DNA of 64,000 nucleotides from Sceloporus undulatus (GCF_019175285.1 NC_056523.1:183041130-183105129), one strand, 5' to 3'; positions 24,034-35,417 are shown, numbered from the stretch's first letter. A program made the numbers and translations. The notes: a model not told the origin generated them from the sequence alone.

Positions 24034-24480
24034 CTTACCTATTTAGATACATCTATCCGTCTGTCTTTCTGTCTGTTGAGAATATTTTTAGCCATTATAT
24101 GCTCAAATGAATTATTTTCACCATTTAGATTATTTCCATATTTAACTTTTAAAAATAAAACTCAGCTTTTCCATCCCATATGGGTAGAAGAATTCAGCAA
24201 TGACAAATAAATAAATCCCTACCACCCAATCTCCCAAAAAAAGAACAATAAAATTATAACAATCTATCAAACATTGTTAATTGCTAGCATACATTATCAA
24301 ATCACCTGCTACCTATCTATCCATCTCTGTCTGTCTAGCTACCTGTTCAAACACATTTAATGTCTATTATTAGACAGCATATGTCCAAAAGATGTTTTGC
24401 CACATTTTAAAAAATAAATAATCATTTTCCCCCAGCCAGTTTGAGAAGAACTTATATGTGAATTTGGGAGAATTTTTGTC
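23281..24480 (+). repeat. Degenerate tandem array, four or more units of about 225-355 bp
   Basis: The same order of motifs repeats: ATTCAGCAATRA, AAATCCCTACCACCC, ACAATATAATTATAACAATA, TACATTATCAAATCACCTA, a TCTA/TCTG microsatellite, then TTTTAGCCATTATATGYYCAAATGA and CACCATTTAGATT. Unit starts lie at about 23299, 23523, 23877 and 24192, with a last partial end near 24448. Unit 2 is lengthened by about 100 bp of RTE-like sequence (23752-23858). Confidence 0.85.
23984..24036. repeat. (ATCT)n microsatellite
   Basis: At least twelve uninterrupted TCTA units inside unit 3 of the tandem array. Confidence 0.95.
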
Positions 24481-24617
24481 AAAAGAGAAACCAACAGAAA
24501 TCTCAATGATCCCTAATTAAACCACTTATTTGATTTAGTCTGGAAATAAAAGACGAATAAAAGACCATCCTCTGTAAAATAGGAGATATGATCACCTTGT
24601 TTGAGAACTTGCTTCTT

Positions 24618-24838
24618 AGGATGCATCTACATGGAAGAAATAATGCTGTTTGACACCACATTAAGTGTGGTAGCTCAATCCTATGGAATCCTGGGATTTA
24701 TGGTTTTATAAGATCTTTAGCCTTTTTGGCCAAAGTGTGTTGGTGCCTCACAAAACTACAAATCCCAGGATTCTGCAGGGTGTAGCCATGGTAGTTAAAG
24801 TGATGTCAAACTTCATTATTTTTACGGTGCACAACCTG
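24618..24838. mobile_element. Foldback MITE A
   Basis: GATGCATCTACATGGAAGAA and AATAATGCTGTTTGACACCA on the left, GTAGTTAAAGTGATGTCAAA on the right. Centre GGAATCCTGGGATTTATGG and ACAAATCCCAGGATTCTGC are inverted partners. Confidence 0.8.
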
Positions 24839-25109
24839 CCACGGCTTTGACTAGTTGTTCTCTCTGGCAAGAATGCTATAAGCTGGGGTGACTAGTGGCT
24901 TATGAAGAATTTAACCTTTTAGCTCTTTGGGGATATGGGTTGCTTGTTCTTCATTGTTCCTTGATTAGGTGGTGGTGGGGATTTTAGGCATCCATACAAC
25001 CAGAGTTCGGGTTGCAGTTTGAGAAATGCTGGATTGTAACCTGTTAAATATTGGTCTTGAATGTGTGTCACTCCCTTGTTGAAATTAAAGAATTTTAAAA
25101 AGTATCTTA

Positions 25110-25390
25110 GGCCCGGGACAAACGGTCCTGAAGTGGCATGCTGCCAGTGATACTAGGGTTAGGGACCATGCACCAACCGCACAGTTCCTAACCCTAGCAT
25201 GACACGGCGGCGGCATCATGGTGGCGTCCTGTCCATATGGGCACCGCCATCTTGATGTAAGGGATGCACAGTGTATACATGTCGCTGTGTGTCATGTACT
25301 TCACCGGCATGCCAATGGTGCACTCATGAAGTGTGCCGTGCGCCGTAAAAAGAACCTGGTTTTTCTGTGGTTTGGCTGCCGGAGGGAAAC
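25110..25390. mobile_element. GC-rich hAT-like MITE C
   Basis: Begins GGCCCGGGACAAACGGTCC. The interior is CpG-rich with CTAGGGTTAGGGACC and its inverted partner GTTCCTAACCCTAG. Shares end and style with 39231, 41294 and 43073. Confidence 0.6.
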
Positions 25391-26711
25391 ATGCCCGTCC
25401 AGTCCAGCCTTTTTCAGAGGTATGTACTGGTCTTGAATTTGGCAAGGTTGTGGTTACAGTGCAAGCCACCAAGCCTCATCAACATTGAGGATCATGTCGA
25501 AGATACCATCCAGCATTTCACAGATCAAAACTGGGGTGCATGTAGCCAAGCAACATCTGAATGTCATTAAAATAGTAAAGGTTATTGGAGAAGTCGAAGA
25601 CATAAGGCAGGGCAGGCTGCAGCAGTTTGCTTTTGCCCATGCCTACAGGAAAGGGCAAGAGTTCATTCCCTGCTCTCCTCTCCTTGTTGCTCTCTTCTCC
25701 CCTCTCCTTTCTTCCTTGCTGAGTTAATGGGGTGCAAGCTACTTTTGTACTTCAAACTCTGTTCACATCAATGGAGGTAAACCAAAGAAAAAGTGGGAAA
25801 AGGAGAAGAGAGAGAAAGTGGGTTATTTTAAAGGCAGCTGAAGAAATGGGATGACAGAAGATTAGTCATGACTGTCCCAGCCAAATCAGGACAGTTAGAG
25901 GACATAAATTAATTCTTGAGCAAACAGTACCTGATCAGGGTCAAGACAGCAGGGTTACTCTATTCTGCACATTGTTTATTTGCTCCCCTTAGTGGGTAGA
26001 AGGACAAGAAATATCCATGCACACAGCATAGCACATAAAAGAGAAACACTTTCAAGAAAAATCTGGCAAGAAAAAGTCTGAGCAATCTCAGTTCCAGGGA
26101 CATGACAACTTTTCTTTCTGGTATGAAGGCTACCTCTAGATAAAGTTTACTGGAGACACATCAAATCTCACTGAAATGCCAGATTCCCAAGTTCCAGGGA
26201 AGGCTAGGCACACCCTTTGTCTAAAGTTGTGGAAAGGAATTGCCAATTACTATAGACATCACTGAGTCCAAAGAACCAATACATTGCTTCAATCTAAGAT
26301 AGCTTCCTCTGTCACCTTCAGGACCACTCTGGTATTAGGTGGAGTGAGGTCACAGATTCAGATTCCTCCCCTCACAATCTGAATCTGTAGCATAACTCTA
26401 ATACCATGGTGGTCCAGAAGGTGACAAAGGAAGCTATCTTAGACTGAATCCATTTAGATTGAAGAGCCCCCTTACCCAGATATTTTGCCCGAGAGCCCTG
26501 ATCATTCCTGTTTCTTGGAAGACAAAGATATGTGTGTACCGCATAGCCTTGGATGCATCCCTAAAACAGCTTGCTCTCCTCAGGTATTTTGGAAGGCACT
26601 GCTTCCTTGCCAGTATTGAGGTGAGATCCATAGAACTGTGAGGGTGCCATCTTGTTCTTTGCTACAGCAGCAAATATGTCTTACAATGGCCCTGTGTCCT
26701 ATCCCATGTTC
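25391..26711. other. Intronic, no gene recognised
   Basis: Mixed unique sequence. A local inverted repeat lies near 26290-26450 (AAGATAGCTTCCTCTGTCACC versus GGTGACAAAGGAAGCTATCTT), a foldback of roughly 170 bp. Confidence 0.5.
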
Positions 26712-26885
26712 TACAGCAAGTCTTTGGTATCCACTGGGGTTTGGTTCCGGGACCCCTAGTACATAACAAAATCCATGGATGCTCAAGTCTTATTAAATAC
26801 AATGGCATAGCAAAATGGTGTCCCTTATATAAAAGAGAAAATCAAAGTTTGCTATTTGGATTTTATACTTTTAAAAAATATTTGT
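26712..26885 (+). mobile_element. Tigger/pogo-like MITE, partial
   Basis: TTTGGTATCCACTGGGGTTT, AAATCCATGGATGCTCAAGT, GCATAGCAAAATGGTGTCCC. The right end is missing or diverged. Confidence 0.75.
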
Positions 26886-27927
26886 AAGCCTTGGATTATT
26901 TCTACAGTGTATGTGCATCCACAGAGGATATTTTCTTCAGTCACCACACCTGTCCCCAGACTGCGCAATGAACTATTAGTAGAGATTCATTGGCTTGAGA
27001 ATGGCTGAGTTGGTCTCAGCAGTAAAGACCAGTCTCGTCATTACTTCTATCATCTTACTTTTAAATTATTGTTTTAAAAGTATTTATAAATAGATTTTAA
27101 TATATAGTGTTTTTATACCCTCGCTGATATTATGTATTATTTATTGTTGTTCCCCTCCTCGATCTACAGGATGAGGTGGGTAAGAAATAGTAATAACAAC
27201 AACAATAGTTGACTAAATACAGAACTGTCATATTCTCTATCCCAGGTGGCCACTAAGATAGATTCCTATTGCTATTAGAAGAGAACAAAGCTAACATTCC
27301 AAAGAATTACTAAAACCATTAAATTCCAAAACAAGATTGCATAATTTCTGCATTCTAGAGCAAAGGAAACTGATTGATGCCAAGTCAGGCCACTGATCCA
27401 ATTAGATCACAGCGGTTCTCAAACTGGTTGTTCAAATGTTTTGGATGTCAGCTCCCAGAGTGGCCATTTTAGCTGGATTTGAAATCTTAAACCTCTCAAA
27501 CAGCAAAGATAGAGAACCAAGTATCTACAGTGAGCAAAGGGAATTTTCTATGGTTTTGAATGGAGGTCTTTCCCAGTCTGAAAAAACCTGTTCCATTGTA
27601 TTGAATAGGGTGTATTCAAGAATCTACCAATAATTGTAGCTATGGAAGGGGAAATCTGTGTTTCACTTTCTCACACATTTCATTGTTTTTGTTTTTCTTC
27701 TTGTTGTTTTCAAAAGCTTGAGTTCTTGCTATCCTGGGGCAAATAGGTTCCATTTTCATCCCCACATCTATGCCGACCAAATTCTATCTGTATAGCTATT
27801 CCCAGCACAGAAAGGGCCATGTTATGCCTGCCTAACAGGTAGCTGTCTAAAATGAACAGCCTTTAAAAAAAGAAGACAGGCAGGCAATCCTAAATCAGTG
27901 CTAACATGGTTGAACACACAGGGCTTC

Positions 27928-28140
27928 TGTGCTGCAGAAATAATCCAATTTGATACCATTTCAACTGCCATGGTTCAAAGCTGTGGAATTCTGGGATTTG
28001 TAGTTTGGAGAGATATGAGCCTTCTCTGTCAGAGAGCTCCAATGCCATAATAAACTATACATCACAGAATTCCCTAGTATTGTGCCATGACAATTAAAGT
28101 GGTGTGAAATTGGATTATTTCTGCAGTGTGGATGCAGCCA
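27928..28140. mobile_element. Foldback MITE A
   Basis: GCTGCAGAAATAATCCAATT and TTTCAACTGCCATGGTTCAA on the left, AATTAAAGTGGTGTGAAATT and ATTTCTGCAGTGTGGATGCA on the right; nearly full length. Confidence 0.85.
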
Positions 28141-28224
28141 AAGTCAGCTTTTTATGAGTTAAGTATTCAAAGCCAAGTGGCTGGGTGGATGAACTTGTTG
28201 CTTTTGGTTTATTCCACATTCATT

Positions 28225-28225
28225 C

Positions 28226-28257
<32 letters not shown>
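28225..28257. repeat. (GAT)n microsatellite
   Basis: Ten or more perfect GAT units. Confidence 0.95.
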
Positions 28258-28260
<3 letters not shown>

Positions 28261-28612
28261 TATCAGGCCAAAATTCACAACTGCAGTTACAAATGCATAA
28301 CCTAGACTTACGCATTTATGACTGGTTCATATTTATGACTGGTTCATATTCATGATCCCTAAATATTCTCTAATTCAGGAAATATGTAGGTACTGTGATA
28401 GTCCCCCATTCCTCCCTTAGTGGGAAGCAGTTGCTGTGAGTGACAGGGGTCTGTTGTCTTGTCAGTTGGGAAGCAGATGACTGATGTTTCCACCCCTCTC
28501 TCATGAGCGATCTCTGCTGCAGGTCAGGCTAGGAAATGCTACTTAGCTATGTAACTAGGGTAGTTACATAACTAAGTAGATGACTGTGACCTCAAATTCT
28601 TTCCAACCCAAA
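28258..28612 (+). repeat. Unclassified dispersed repeat, copy 1
   Basis: Shares ordered motifs with 30108-30806: GCATAACCTAGACTTACGCA, ATTCATGATCCCTAAA, AGCAGTTGCTGTGAGTGACAGGG, CAGTTGGGAAGCAG, GTTTCCACC, and TAGTTACATAACTAAGTAG at the end. Contains a 17-bp tandem duplication TTATGACTGGTTCATAT near 28317-28350. Confidence 0.65.
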
Positions 28613-29152
28613 TATGAATACATTTGTGAATATTGATAAATTCTTATCCAAAATGAATGGAAATGAAATTGTTACCCACCCCTAATGGCAGCAGCAAATT
28701 GTGAGACGTACCACATCCTAAGATCTGTGCCAAAGGGTGTGAATACATTCTTATGGCCTGTTCCTTTTGTACTGTTAGAGTCCACATTAAAACAGCAGAC
28801 TGGTGAGACCAGAGAGAAATGATACCCAGCCCTGGACATATGATGGTTTGTGCAGTTTATTCTCTCAGGAACTAGAGGTCGGAGTTCTGACTGAGCACTC
28901 AGCTAGTGGGTTGCACGCTTGCATGATTTCTAGCATCATATATTAGCAGCAAGGGAAGTCACATAAAATCAACTGTGCTGGTGGCCTTTTTCTTCTGCTG
29001 AAGTTGCTATAGTTTTGCTGGTATAGTATGCCTCTGTATATCAGTTACTGGGAAGCACAAGATGGAGGGTCATGTTGCTGGTAGGCTTCCCATGGGCATA
29101 TGATCACCACAATGTGAATGGACACACACTGACTGGCATCCTGTTAGTGATA

Positions 29153-29509
29153 CAGGTTGACTCTTCCTTGTCTGAAATGCTTGGGACCAGAAACGTTTTG
29201 GATTTTGGAATATTTATTTATTTATTTTCCAATTTCAGAATCCCTGTGTTAACACATACATACATAATCAGATATCTTGGCGATGAGACCCAAGTCTAAA
29301 TACAAAATTCATTCATATTTCTTATATACTTACTGGCATAACCTGGAGGTAATTTTATATTTTTAATTCATTTTGTGCATGGAACAACATTTGTGTATAC
29401 TGAACAATCAGAAAATAAAGGTGTCACTATCTCAGCCACCCATGAAAAAAAGTTTAGAATTTTGGAATATTTTAGATTTTGGAATTCAGAATAAGCACGA
29501 CTCAACCTG
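29153..29509. mobile_element. Tc1/mariner (Tigger-like) MITE, complete
   Basis: Inverted ends CAGGTTGACTC...GACTCAACCTG, flanked by TA at 29151-29152 and 29510-29511. Internal GAAATGCTTGGGACCAGAAA and repeated TTTTGGATTTTGGAATATTT are diagnostic of a family also seen in mammals. Confidence 0.85.
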
Positions 29510-30107
29510 TATACACAGACATAAGTTAATGCAAGGAGAAATAATGAGGTGCACAACAGATGTATTTAACTGACAGTAGTGCAAATAGATTTGTGCAAGT
29601 GGGATTGTTGCATATGTGATAACACGTTAAAGTCCACAAGGTAGTGTGTGAAGGCACATTGCCTCTACACATTGGCTTTGCCCGTTGAAATTGTGCATTG
29701 AGCCATCAACCCAGCACATTGACCCTTGATCTACATGCTTTGTACTATTTTAGTATTCAGTGAAGGTGCTGTGTGACATAACTCCACTGGTGGATATTTA
29801 TGCCACACTGAAGTGATGTAGAATCTCCACTAATGAGTATGAGAGTCCTTTGGTCTTATCCAACGTGGCTGTTCTTATGTTAATAGGAATCCTGTTGGTT
29901 TTTCACTTTAATGCTAAAACTGGTAACTTTAATATATTGGTATATCATCCAGCTGACATCTAGGATTCATCCCTTAAATACTGACCATGTTAGTATTTTG
30001 CTAGTGGGCTTTTACTCCTTAGAGGAACACTGACAATATTACAGGATCTTTGTATTAAACAAATTGAACATAAGCAGAGCTGAGAACAAGGGGAAATGAT
30101 GCTGATG

Positions 30108-30806
30108 CTGATTTTGATGATAGCTGGAATCACTATGACAATTACAACTATATAACCTAGAGTTATGCATTCCCAATTGGTTTGTAGTCATGATTCCTAT
30201 ACATTCAATACTGGCTAAAATACTCTAAAGGAACCAAATCCTGTCTGATCTTGGAAGCTAAGCAGGGACAGCCCTGGTTAGCACTTGGATGGAAGACAGT
30301 CACTGAATACCAGATGCTGTAGGCTATATTCCAGAGAAAGGAATTGGCAAAATTCTGAGCATTCTGAAATTCTTGGGGTTGCCATAGGTGGACAGGCGAT
30401 CTGAAGGTGCCTATACATATATATTCACTAGTTTAGGGAATATATAGAGACCATGAAAGTCCTCTCATCCCCACTTACTGAGCAGCAGCCATTATGAGTG
30501 ACAGGGTCTTGTTCCCCTATCAACTGGGGAGCAGCTGACAGTTTCCACCATCCCTGCTCTTGAGTGATCTTCAGTGTGAGGAGAAATTGCAAAAGGACCC
30601 TGTTTCTGACCATCACAACAGAGATTGCTAGGGGAGGGGTTGGTGGAAACATTAGTTAGCAGCTTCCCAATCAACAATGGAACAGACCTCCATTAAACAC
30701 AATGTCTGCTGCCCAGTAAGTGTGGATTGTGGGAGTTGTGTCAGGAGTCACAACTTATCTACATAACTAAGGTGGTTACATAGCTAAGTAGGTGATGCAG
30801 AATTGC
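30108..30806 (+). repeat. Unclassified dispersed repeat, copy 2, split by a 5S-derived SINE
   Basis: Same family and orientation as 28258-28612 (TATAACCTAGAGTTATGCAT, TAGTCATGATTCCTATA, TTATGAGTGACAGGGTCTTG, GTGGTTACATAGCTAAGTAG). Interrupted at 30228-30412 by a SINE. Carries an extra palindromic interior (GTGGAAACATTAGTTAGCAG and neighbours). Confidence 0.65.
30228..30412 (+). mobile_element. 5S rRNA-derived SINE
   Basis: The head matches 5S rRNA: GTCTGATCTTGGAAGCTAAG, CAGCCCTGGTTAGCACTTGG, GAATACCAGATGCTGTAGGC. The body is GCTATATTCCAGAGAAAGGA with CTTGGGGTTGCCATA and GACAGGCGATCTGAAGG. Not a functional 5S gene: 5' part missing and fused to a SINE body. Confidence 0.85.
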
Positions 30807-30842
30807 ACCCAACAACAACAATAATACAACAATAATACTGAG

Positions 30843-31072
30843 AGCTAGTGTGGTGTAGTGGACTGAGTGTTGGACTTTGGAGACCAGGGTTTGAATCCCT
30901 GCTCAGCCATGGAAACCCACTGGGTAACCTTGGGCAAGTCACACTCTCTCAGCCTCAGGTAGTCAAAGGCAAACCCATCTGTCAACAAAATTTGCCAAGA
31001 AACTCCCATTATAGGGTCGCCTTAGGGTTGCCCTAAGTTGGAACTGACTTAAAGGCACACAAAAATAACAAG
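30843..31072 (+). mobile_element. tRNA-derived SINE with (ACA)n tail
   Basis: GCTAGTGTGGTGTAGTGG, GAGACCAGGGTTTGAATCCC, GAAACCCACTGGGTAACCTT, ending AAAGGCACACAAAAATAACA. Full length. Confidence 0.85.
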
Positions 31073-31509
31073 TAATAATATTAATTATAAGAAGAAAGAA
31101 TCCAGCTGGTGTTCACCGATGATATAAGAGTATCATGCCTCCTGGAGATCATTCCAACTCCCTTTTTTAAAATCCCGATCTGTCTCTTCCACCACCGCAT
31201 AGGGGAACTCCAGACATTTTTCAGTCTGCAGTGAGTCAGTAAAGGTTCCTCTCACATATTCACCCAAGTCAAGGTGGACAGCACTGTAAATCAAATTATG
31301 TTACCACTGAAGGTAGAACATAACCTGAAACAAAAATTCCCAATCACCTCAATCACCCATTACCAATAAAAACCACTATAACAAGGTAAACACCTATTTG
31401 CTGATTTTCTGTGATACCACAAATTTGCTCCCATTGCCTGCTGGCTCATGCTGCATATTGCAAGGCTGTTACTATTCTGTGCCATTTATACGTAACAGCA
31501 ATTCTAAAG

Positions 31510-31640
31510 CTTTAAAAGTCTGTGAAGTCGAAGGGTTTCATGGCCAGCCTCCATTGTTTTTTGTGGGTTTTTCGGGCTATGTGGCCATGTTCTAGAAGGG
31601 TTTATTCCTGATGTTTCACCAGCAGCTGTGGCTAGCATCT
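31510..31640. mobile_element. Repeat arm with TTTTTCGGGCTATGTGGCC motif
   Basis: GTCGAAGGGTTTCATGGCCA, GGGTTTTTCGGGCTATGTGG, TGATGTTTCACCAGCAGCTG. Same sequence as the left arm of the foldback at 56455-56692. Confidence 0.65.
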
Positions 31641-31759
31641 TCAAAGAAAGTTTGTCAGTTACATCTGTTGACTCCTGAGCCTCCCCACTAGTTTCATTCC
31701 AAAGCCTACCACTGTGTTGTTTCTTATATATGAAGTCGATAATACATATGTGTCATGAC

Positions 31760-32384
31760 TTTGTGTGTGTTAACTGCCATTGAATCAGCCTTGACTCATG
31801 GCAACCCTGTGGATGAAGCATCTCCATGACCCCTCTTCCCTCCATTACTCTGCTTAGGTCCTGTAAATTCAGGCCCATAACCTCCCTGATTGAGTCTATC
31901 CATCTGGCATGTGGTCTTCCTCTTTTTCTGCAGCCTTTTACCTTCTCTAATATTATTGTCTTTTCTATTAAGGCATGCCTTATCATGATGTAACTGAAGT
32001 ACAACAGTTGGGTTTCTTGGGAGATTCCAGACTTCATCTGTCCTAGGACTCATTTGTTTCTTTTTGGCTGTCCATGATACTATCAGCACTCTTATGATGT
32101 GCTCCAACACCACATCTCAATGAACTGATTTTCTTTCTGTCAGCTTTCTTCACTGTCCAGCTCTCACATCAGTACGTGGTGATGGGGAATATAATGGCTT
32201 GGTCGATTTTGACTTTAGTACTCAGTTGAATATCTTTACACTTTAGATCTTACTTTAATTACACTTTAGTTCTTTCATGGCTACTCTTCCTTTTTCTAGA
32301 CTTCTTATTGCTTAACTGCAGTCTCCATTCTGATCAATGTTTGATCGAAAGTATGGGAAATCTTTTCCTCATTATCTAGGTTGA
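31760..32384 (-). mobile_element. RTE/BovB-like LINE fragment, longest copy
   Basis: The minus strand encodes HARWIDSIREVMGLNLQDLS and upstream ...YFSYIMIRHALIEKTIILEK, plus further-upstream sequence seen as CTTTCTTCACTGTCCAGCTC and GTGATGGGGAATATAATGGC on the plus strand. Frame broken in several places. Confidence 0.75.
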
Positions 32385-33124
32385 ATGTGTTTATGTCCTT
32401 ATGCAGCCACAAATAGGGCAGGGGTGGATTGCTCCTCTTGGTTATCCATCATTTACCTCCAGGGTAAATGCCAATCCCTCAGTTTCTGGATGGCACGGAT
32501 CAACAATCTATTTACAGCTGGGACTCACCCAAGCCTCCCTCTATTAGGTGGAAGAGTCTTTCCACATTACACAACTGATCTGTATTTGTCTATTTCATAG
32601 TGCCTTGTGAATGTGGAAGGCTCCTTCCACCCTGTTGTATTGCAAACATCCTCCAGGGACGCTGAACCTGTTTATGCTGTACTAGTGGCCATGGACTGAA
32701 TGGACTGAGGCCATACATTCTGCAGGCATGGAACTTTCACCAAATTATAACCAAAGTGCCTTGAGCCACTTTGCTATTTGACTCTTCAAAGTCATACAGT
32801 ATTTCCATTTGTTTTCTGATTAAAGGAAGTCAACATGCTGCACAAATCCAGTTGGTGATTTATATTGGTATAAAGCTCACAGATGTCACTGTAAGCCACA
32901 TTTTTGACCAGGATAAACACAAGAGGAGAGAGGGCTGGAAAGTCAGCAGTGAAAGCAGTTCCCTTTATTGGATAAAGCTGCCCTGTTAGTTTCCTTTTCC
33001 ACTCTACACCTCTGCCTCCTTCTATCTTCCATTCCCTCTTAGAGTAACACATCAGAACCAGCTTTACTTTAAATGCTCCCCACCACAAGCAGATACACAC
33101 ACCAACATACATACATACACACAG

Positions 33125-33960
33125 GAGAATTAAAGTATGTCCTTAATTTGCAGCTCATCTGATTACAATTTGCCAGTGATTGAAATAGTCCCACAACAAT
33201 GAATCATTTAAAAGGGTTGATTAATCTACCAATGAAAGCTGGCAGCCCTATTAAGCCTTATGAGGCCGTTGGAAAATGCTTTGATCCCAGCTAAGATCCA
33301 AAGATATTAATTGCCTGTGTGAATGGGGAGGAGCATTTCTATATAGAGCAAATCTCAAAAGCAAATCCATTTCTTTGGAAATGAAATCCCAGATGTCTAA
33401 GCGCATAATTAAGGTGAGGAGGGAGAAGGGAGATAGGCAGTCTGTGCATGCTTTTGAGTAGTCTGGCTGTTACCTTTCATATTTTCCAGGGCTACCCCTA
33501 GATATTCAAAGCACATTTCAGGGCTACATCCTAGCTCAAAGGAAGCCCTTATGAAATCAGATTCCATGCTAATTCATGTATAATTCAGTGACAAACAAAT
33601 AAGCAGTCAGTATGCTGAATATTGCTCACAGCAGGTCAGTATCTCTCTAGTACGAAAAGTATCTCTCTAGTGAACACTGAGCTGCAGTTATGTGCAGCCC
33701 CAGTTACTGTGGAGACATGAAATGCACATTCAGTAATAACGTTATTCCAGAATTAAGGAATTAATTAATTCTGCCAAAAACAAATTTTACATGTCCTGGT
33801 TTATAAATGTAAAGGGCTAGATTAAGAATCATTGTTTATTTCTGTCCATAAAGTATGCTAGTTTAATTAATTCCAACTCTAAAAGATGTTATTGTTGTGA
33901 ATGCTCAGAGCACAATTCCTTATGGCCATATATTTGGTTGCATTAAAGATAGTTTATCTC
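33125..33960. promoter_or_regulatory. Candidate conserved non-coding block (enhancer candidate)
   Basis: Repeat-free, complex and rich in homeodomain-type cores: TTAATTTGCAGC (33144), GGTTGATTAATCTACC (33216), CTATTAAGCC (33248), ATTAATTGCC (33307), GAATTAATTAATTC (33760), TAGTTTAATTAATTCC (33850). It stands out from flanking repeats inside the probable Twist intron. Base composition and motif density are suggestive only; conservation cannot be tested here. Confidence 0.3.
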
Positions 33961-34953
33961 ATAATCAGTTTAATTTTGATTTTATACTAACATCTGTCAC
34001 CAAGCAAAATGCAAAGGGATCTTGTAGCACCTTTGAGACTAACTGAGCAAAAGAAGTTATGGAATAAGCTTTTACAATAAAATAAAATAAAATAGAAATA
34101 ATACTGCTGGAATCCTATATATCCAATTATACTATGTAGCATTAGATATACTTATCTATGTAGCAGAGGTGCTTAAAAAACAACACACCTTTACTGAATT
34201 GAGAAGATGTGTAACAGGACACCAGCAAGAGTGTCCAATGCACTCTTTATGTACATTTGTGCCAAATGTACATCAGAATTGATACAAAATGCATCCCATT
34301 GTGCTTTGGTCACATTGCGCATTGGACTCTTTGACAGCTCTGCCACGCAGTACCATAACAGCAGCCCTCCACTGTATAGGGATGTTACATACCAGCCCAA
34401 TTCTAATTCCCTGAGACTTAAGGGCATTTCCAAAAATGTATGGCCCCAAAAAAATTCTGGCCTAACTTAATAATTCATACTATTATTGTCTGCATTCCAG
34501 TAATTTTTTTAATTAATAAAATTGCTTTAAAACAAATAAGTAATAAGAACAAAAAGAAGCAGAAGAAGAAAAGAGTGGAGAATAATAAGAAAAAAAAAAG
34601 AAAGAGAGCACAGAAAGGGGGAAAATCTCTTTGAACAAAGAAACTTTTTGAGTAAAGAAAAAAGTAAAAATGATGAGCACAAATGTAAGAAATGGAATAG
34701 TACAGGGAAGAAAATGTGTTAGTGTAGTGCAACCATTAAATGATATAGATGACCTTTTCGTTCCAATCACTTTATAAACTTCTTCTCCTGCTGCAGTTGT
34801 GGTTCTCTCCTCTTGTATGTTACCTCATTCAACCCCCTGCCATATTATACTAAAAGTTTAAAAGATTTTAAACCAACAAGTAGTAAGGGCATCTTGGAAT
34901 TGAGGTGATCTTCTTTGCATCTTCTTGCATTCTATACCAGACACTACATAAAG

Positions 34954-35033
34954 ACTTTTCAGAAACTGACACCTCTCAGCCTTGAGATTCCAGCAAAAAT
35001 CCCAAGGCTGAGAGGTGTCAGTTTCTGAAAAGT
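34954..35033. repeat. Perfect 31-bp inverted repeat (hairpin)
   Basis: Arms 34954-34984 and 35003-35033 are exact reverse complements (ACTTTTCAGAAACTGACACC...), loop 18 bases. Likely the core of a MITE: outer segments near 34433-34456 (GTATGGCCCCAAAAAAATTCT) and 35042-35062 (AGAATTCTTTTGGGGCCATAC) are also complementary. Confidence 0.85.
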
Positions 35034-35079
35034 TGTAGGCAGAATTCTTTTGGGGCCATACATACCTCCAAAGTGACCC

Positions 35080-35080
<1 letters not shown>

Positions 35081-35129
<49 letters not shown>

Positions 35130-35139
35130 NNNNNNNNNN
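35081..35139. repeat. (ATT)n microsatellite ending in a 10-N assembly gap
   Basis: Sixteen ATT units run into N at 35130-35139. True array length is unknown; the sequence after the gap (CCTTTATTTATAAAGTGCTG) is a dispersed repeat. Confidence 0.95.
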
Positions 35140-35385
35140 ACCTTTATTTATAAAGTGCTGTAAATTTACACAGCATTGTACATACAATCTTTTTAATTGG
35201 ACGGTTCCCTGCCCTCAGGCTTACAATCCCAAAGCAGTTTTATTTTGGCCTGTCTGTTCAGGCCCAGTAATGTCTACTGGAATCCCTTAGTAAGCATACC
35301 TCAACAGCATAAGAGAGAGGAAGGGGGAAAGAAGATAGGTCTGCCTCGCCAGCATGTTATGAAAAGCATAAATCTGTTGTAGTGC

Positions 35386-35386
35386 T

Positions 35387-35416
<30 letters not shown>
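35386..35416. repeat. (CTT)n microsatellite
   Basis: Ten CTT units. Confidence 0.95.

Positions 35417-35417
<1 letters not shown>

Noticed and set aside
23281-24480. CRISPR-like array
   Set aside because: Units are long and degenerate with microsatellites, in a vertebrate genome; no short direct repeats with unique spacers.
30228-30330. 5S rRNA gene
   Set aside because: Only the middle of 5S is matched and it continues into a SINE body.
34475-34732. Phe/Leu-rich minus-strand frame resembling a membrane protein
   Set aside because: Produced by the complement of an A/G-rich low-complexity run (34540-34620).
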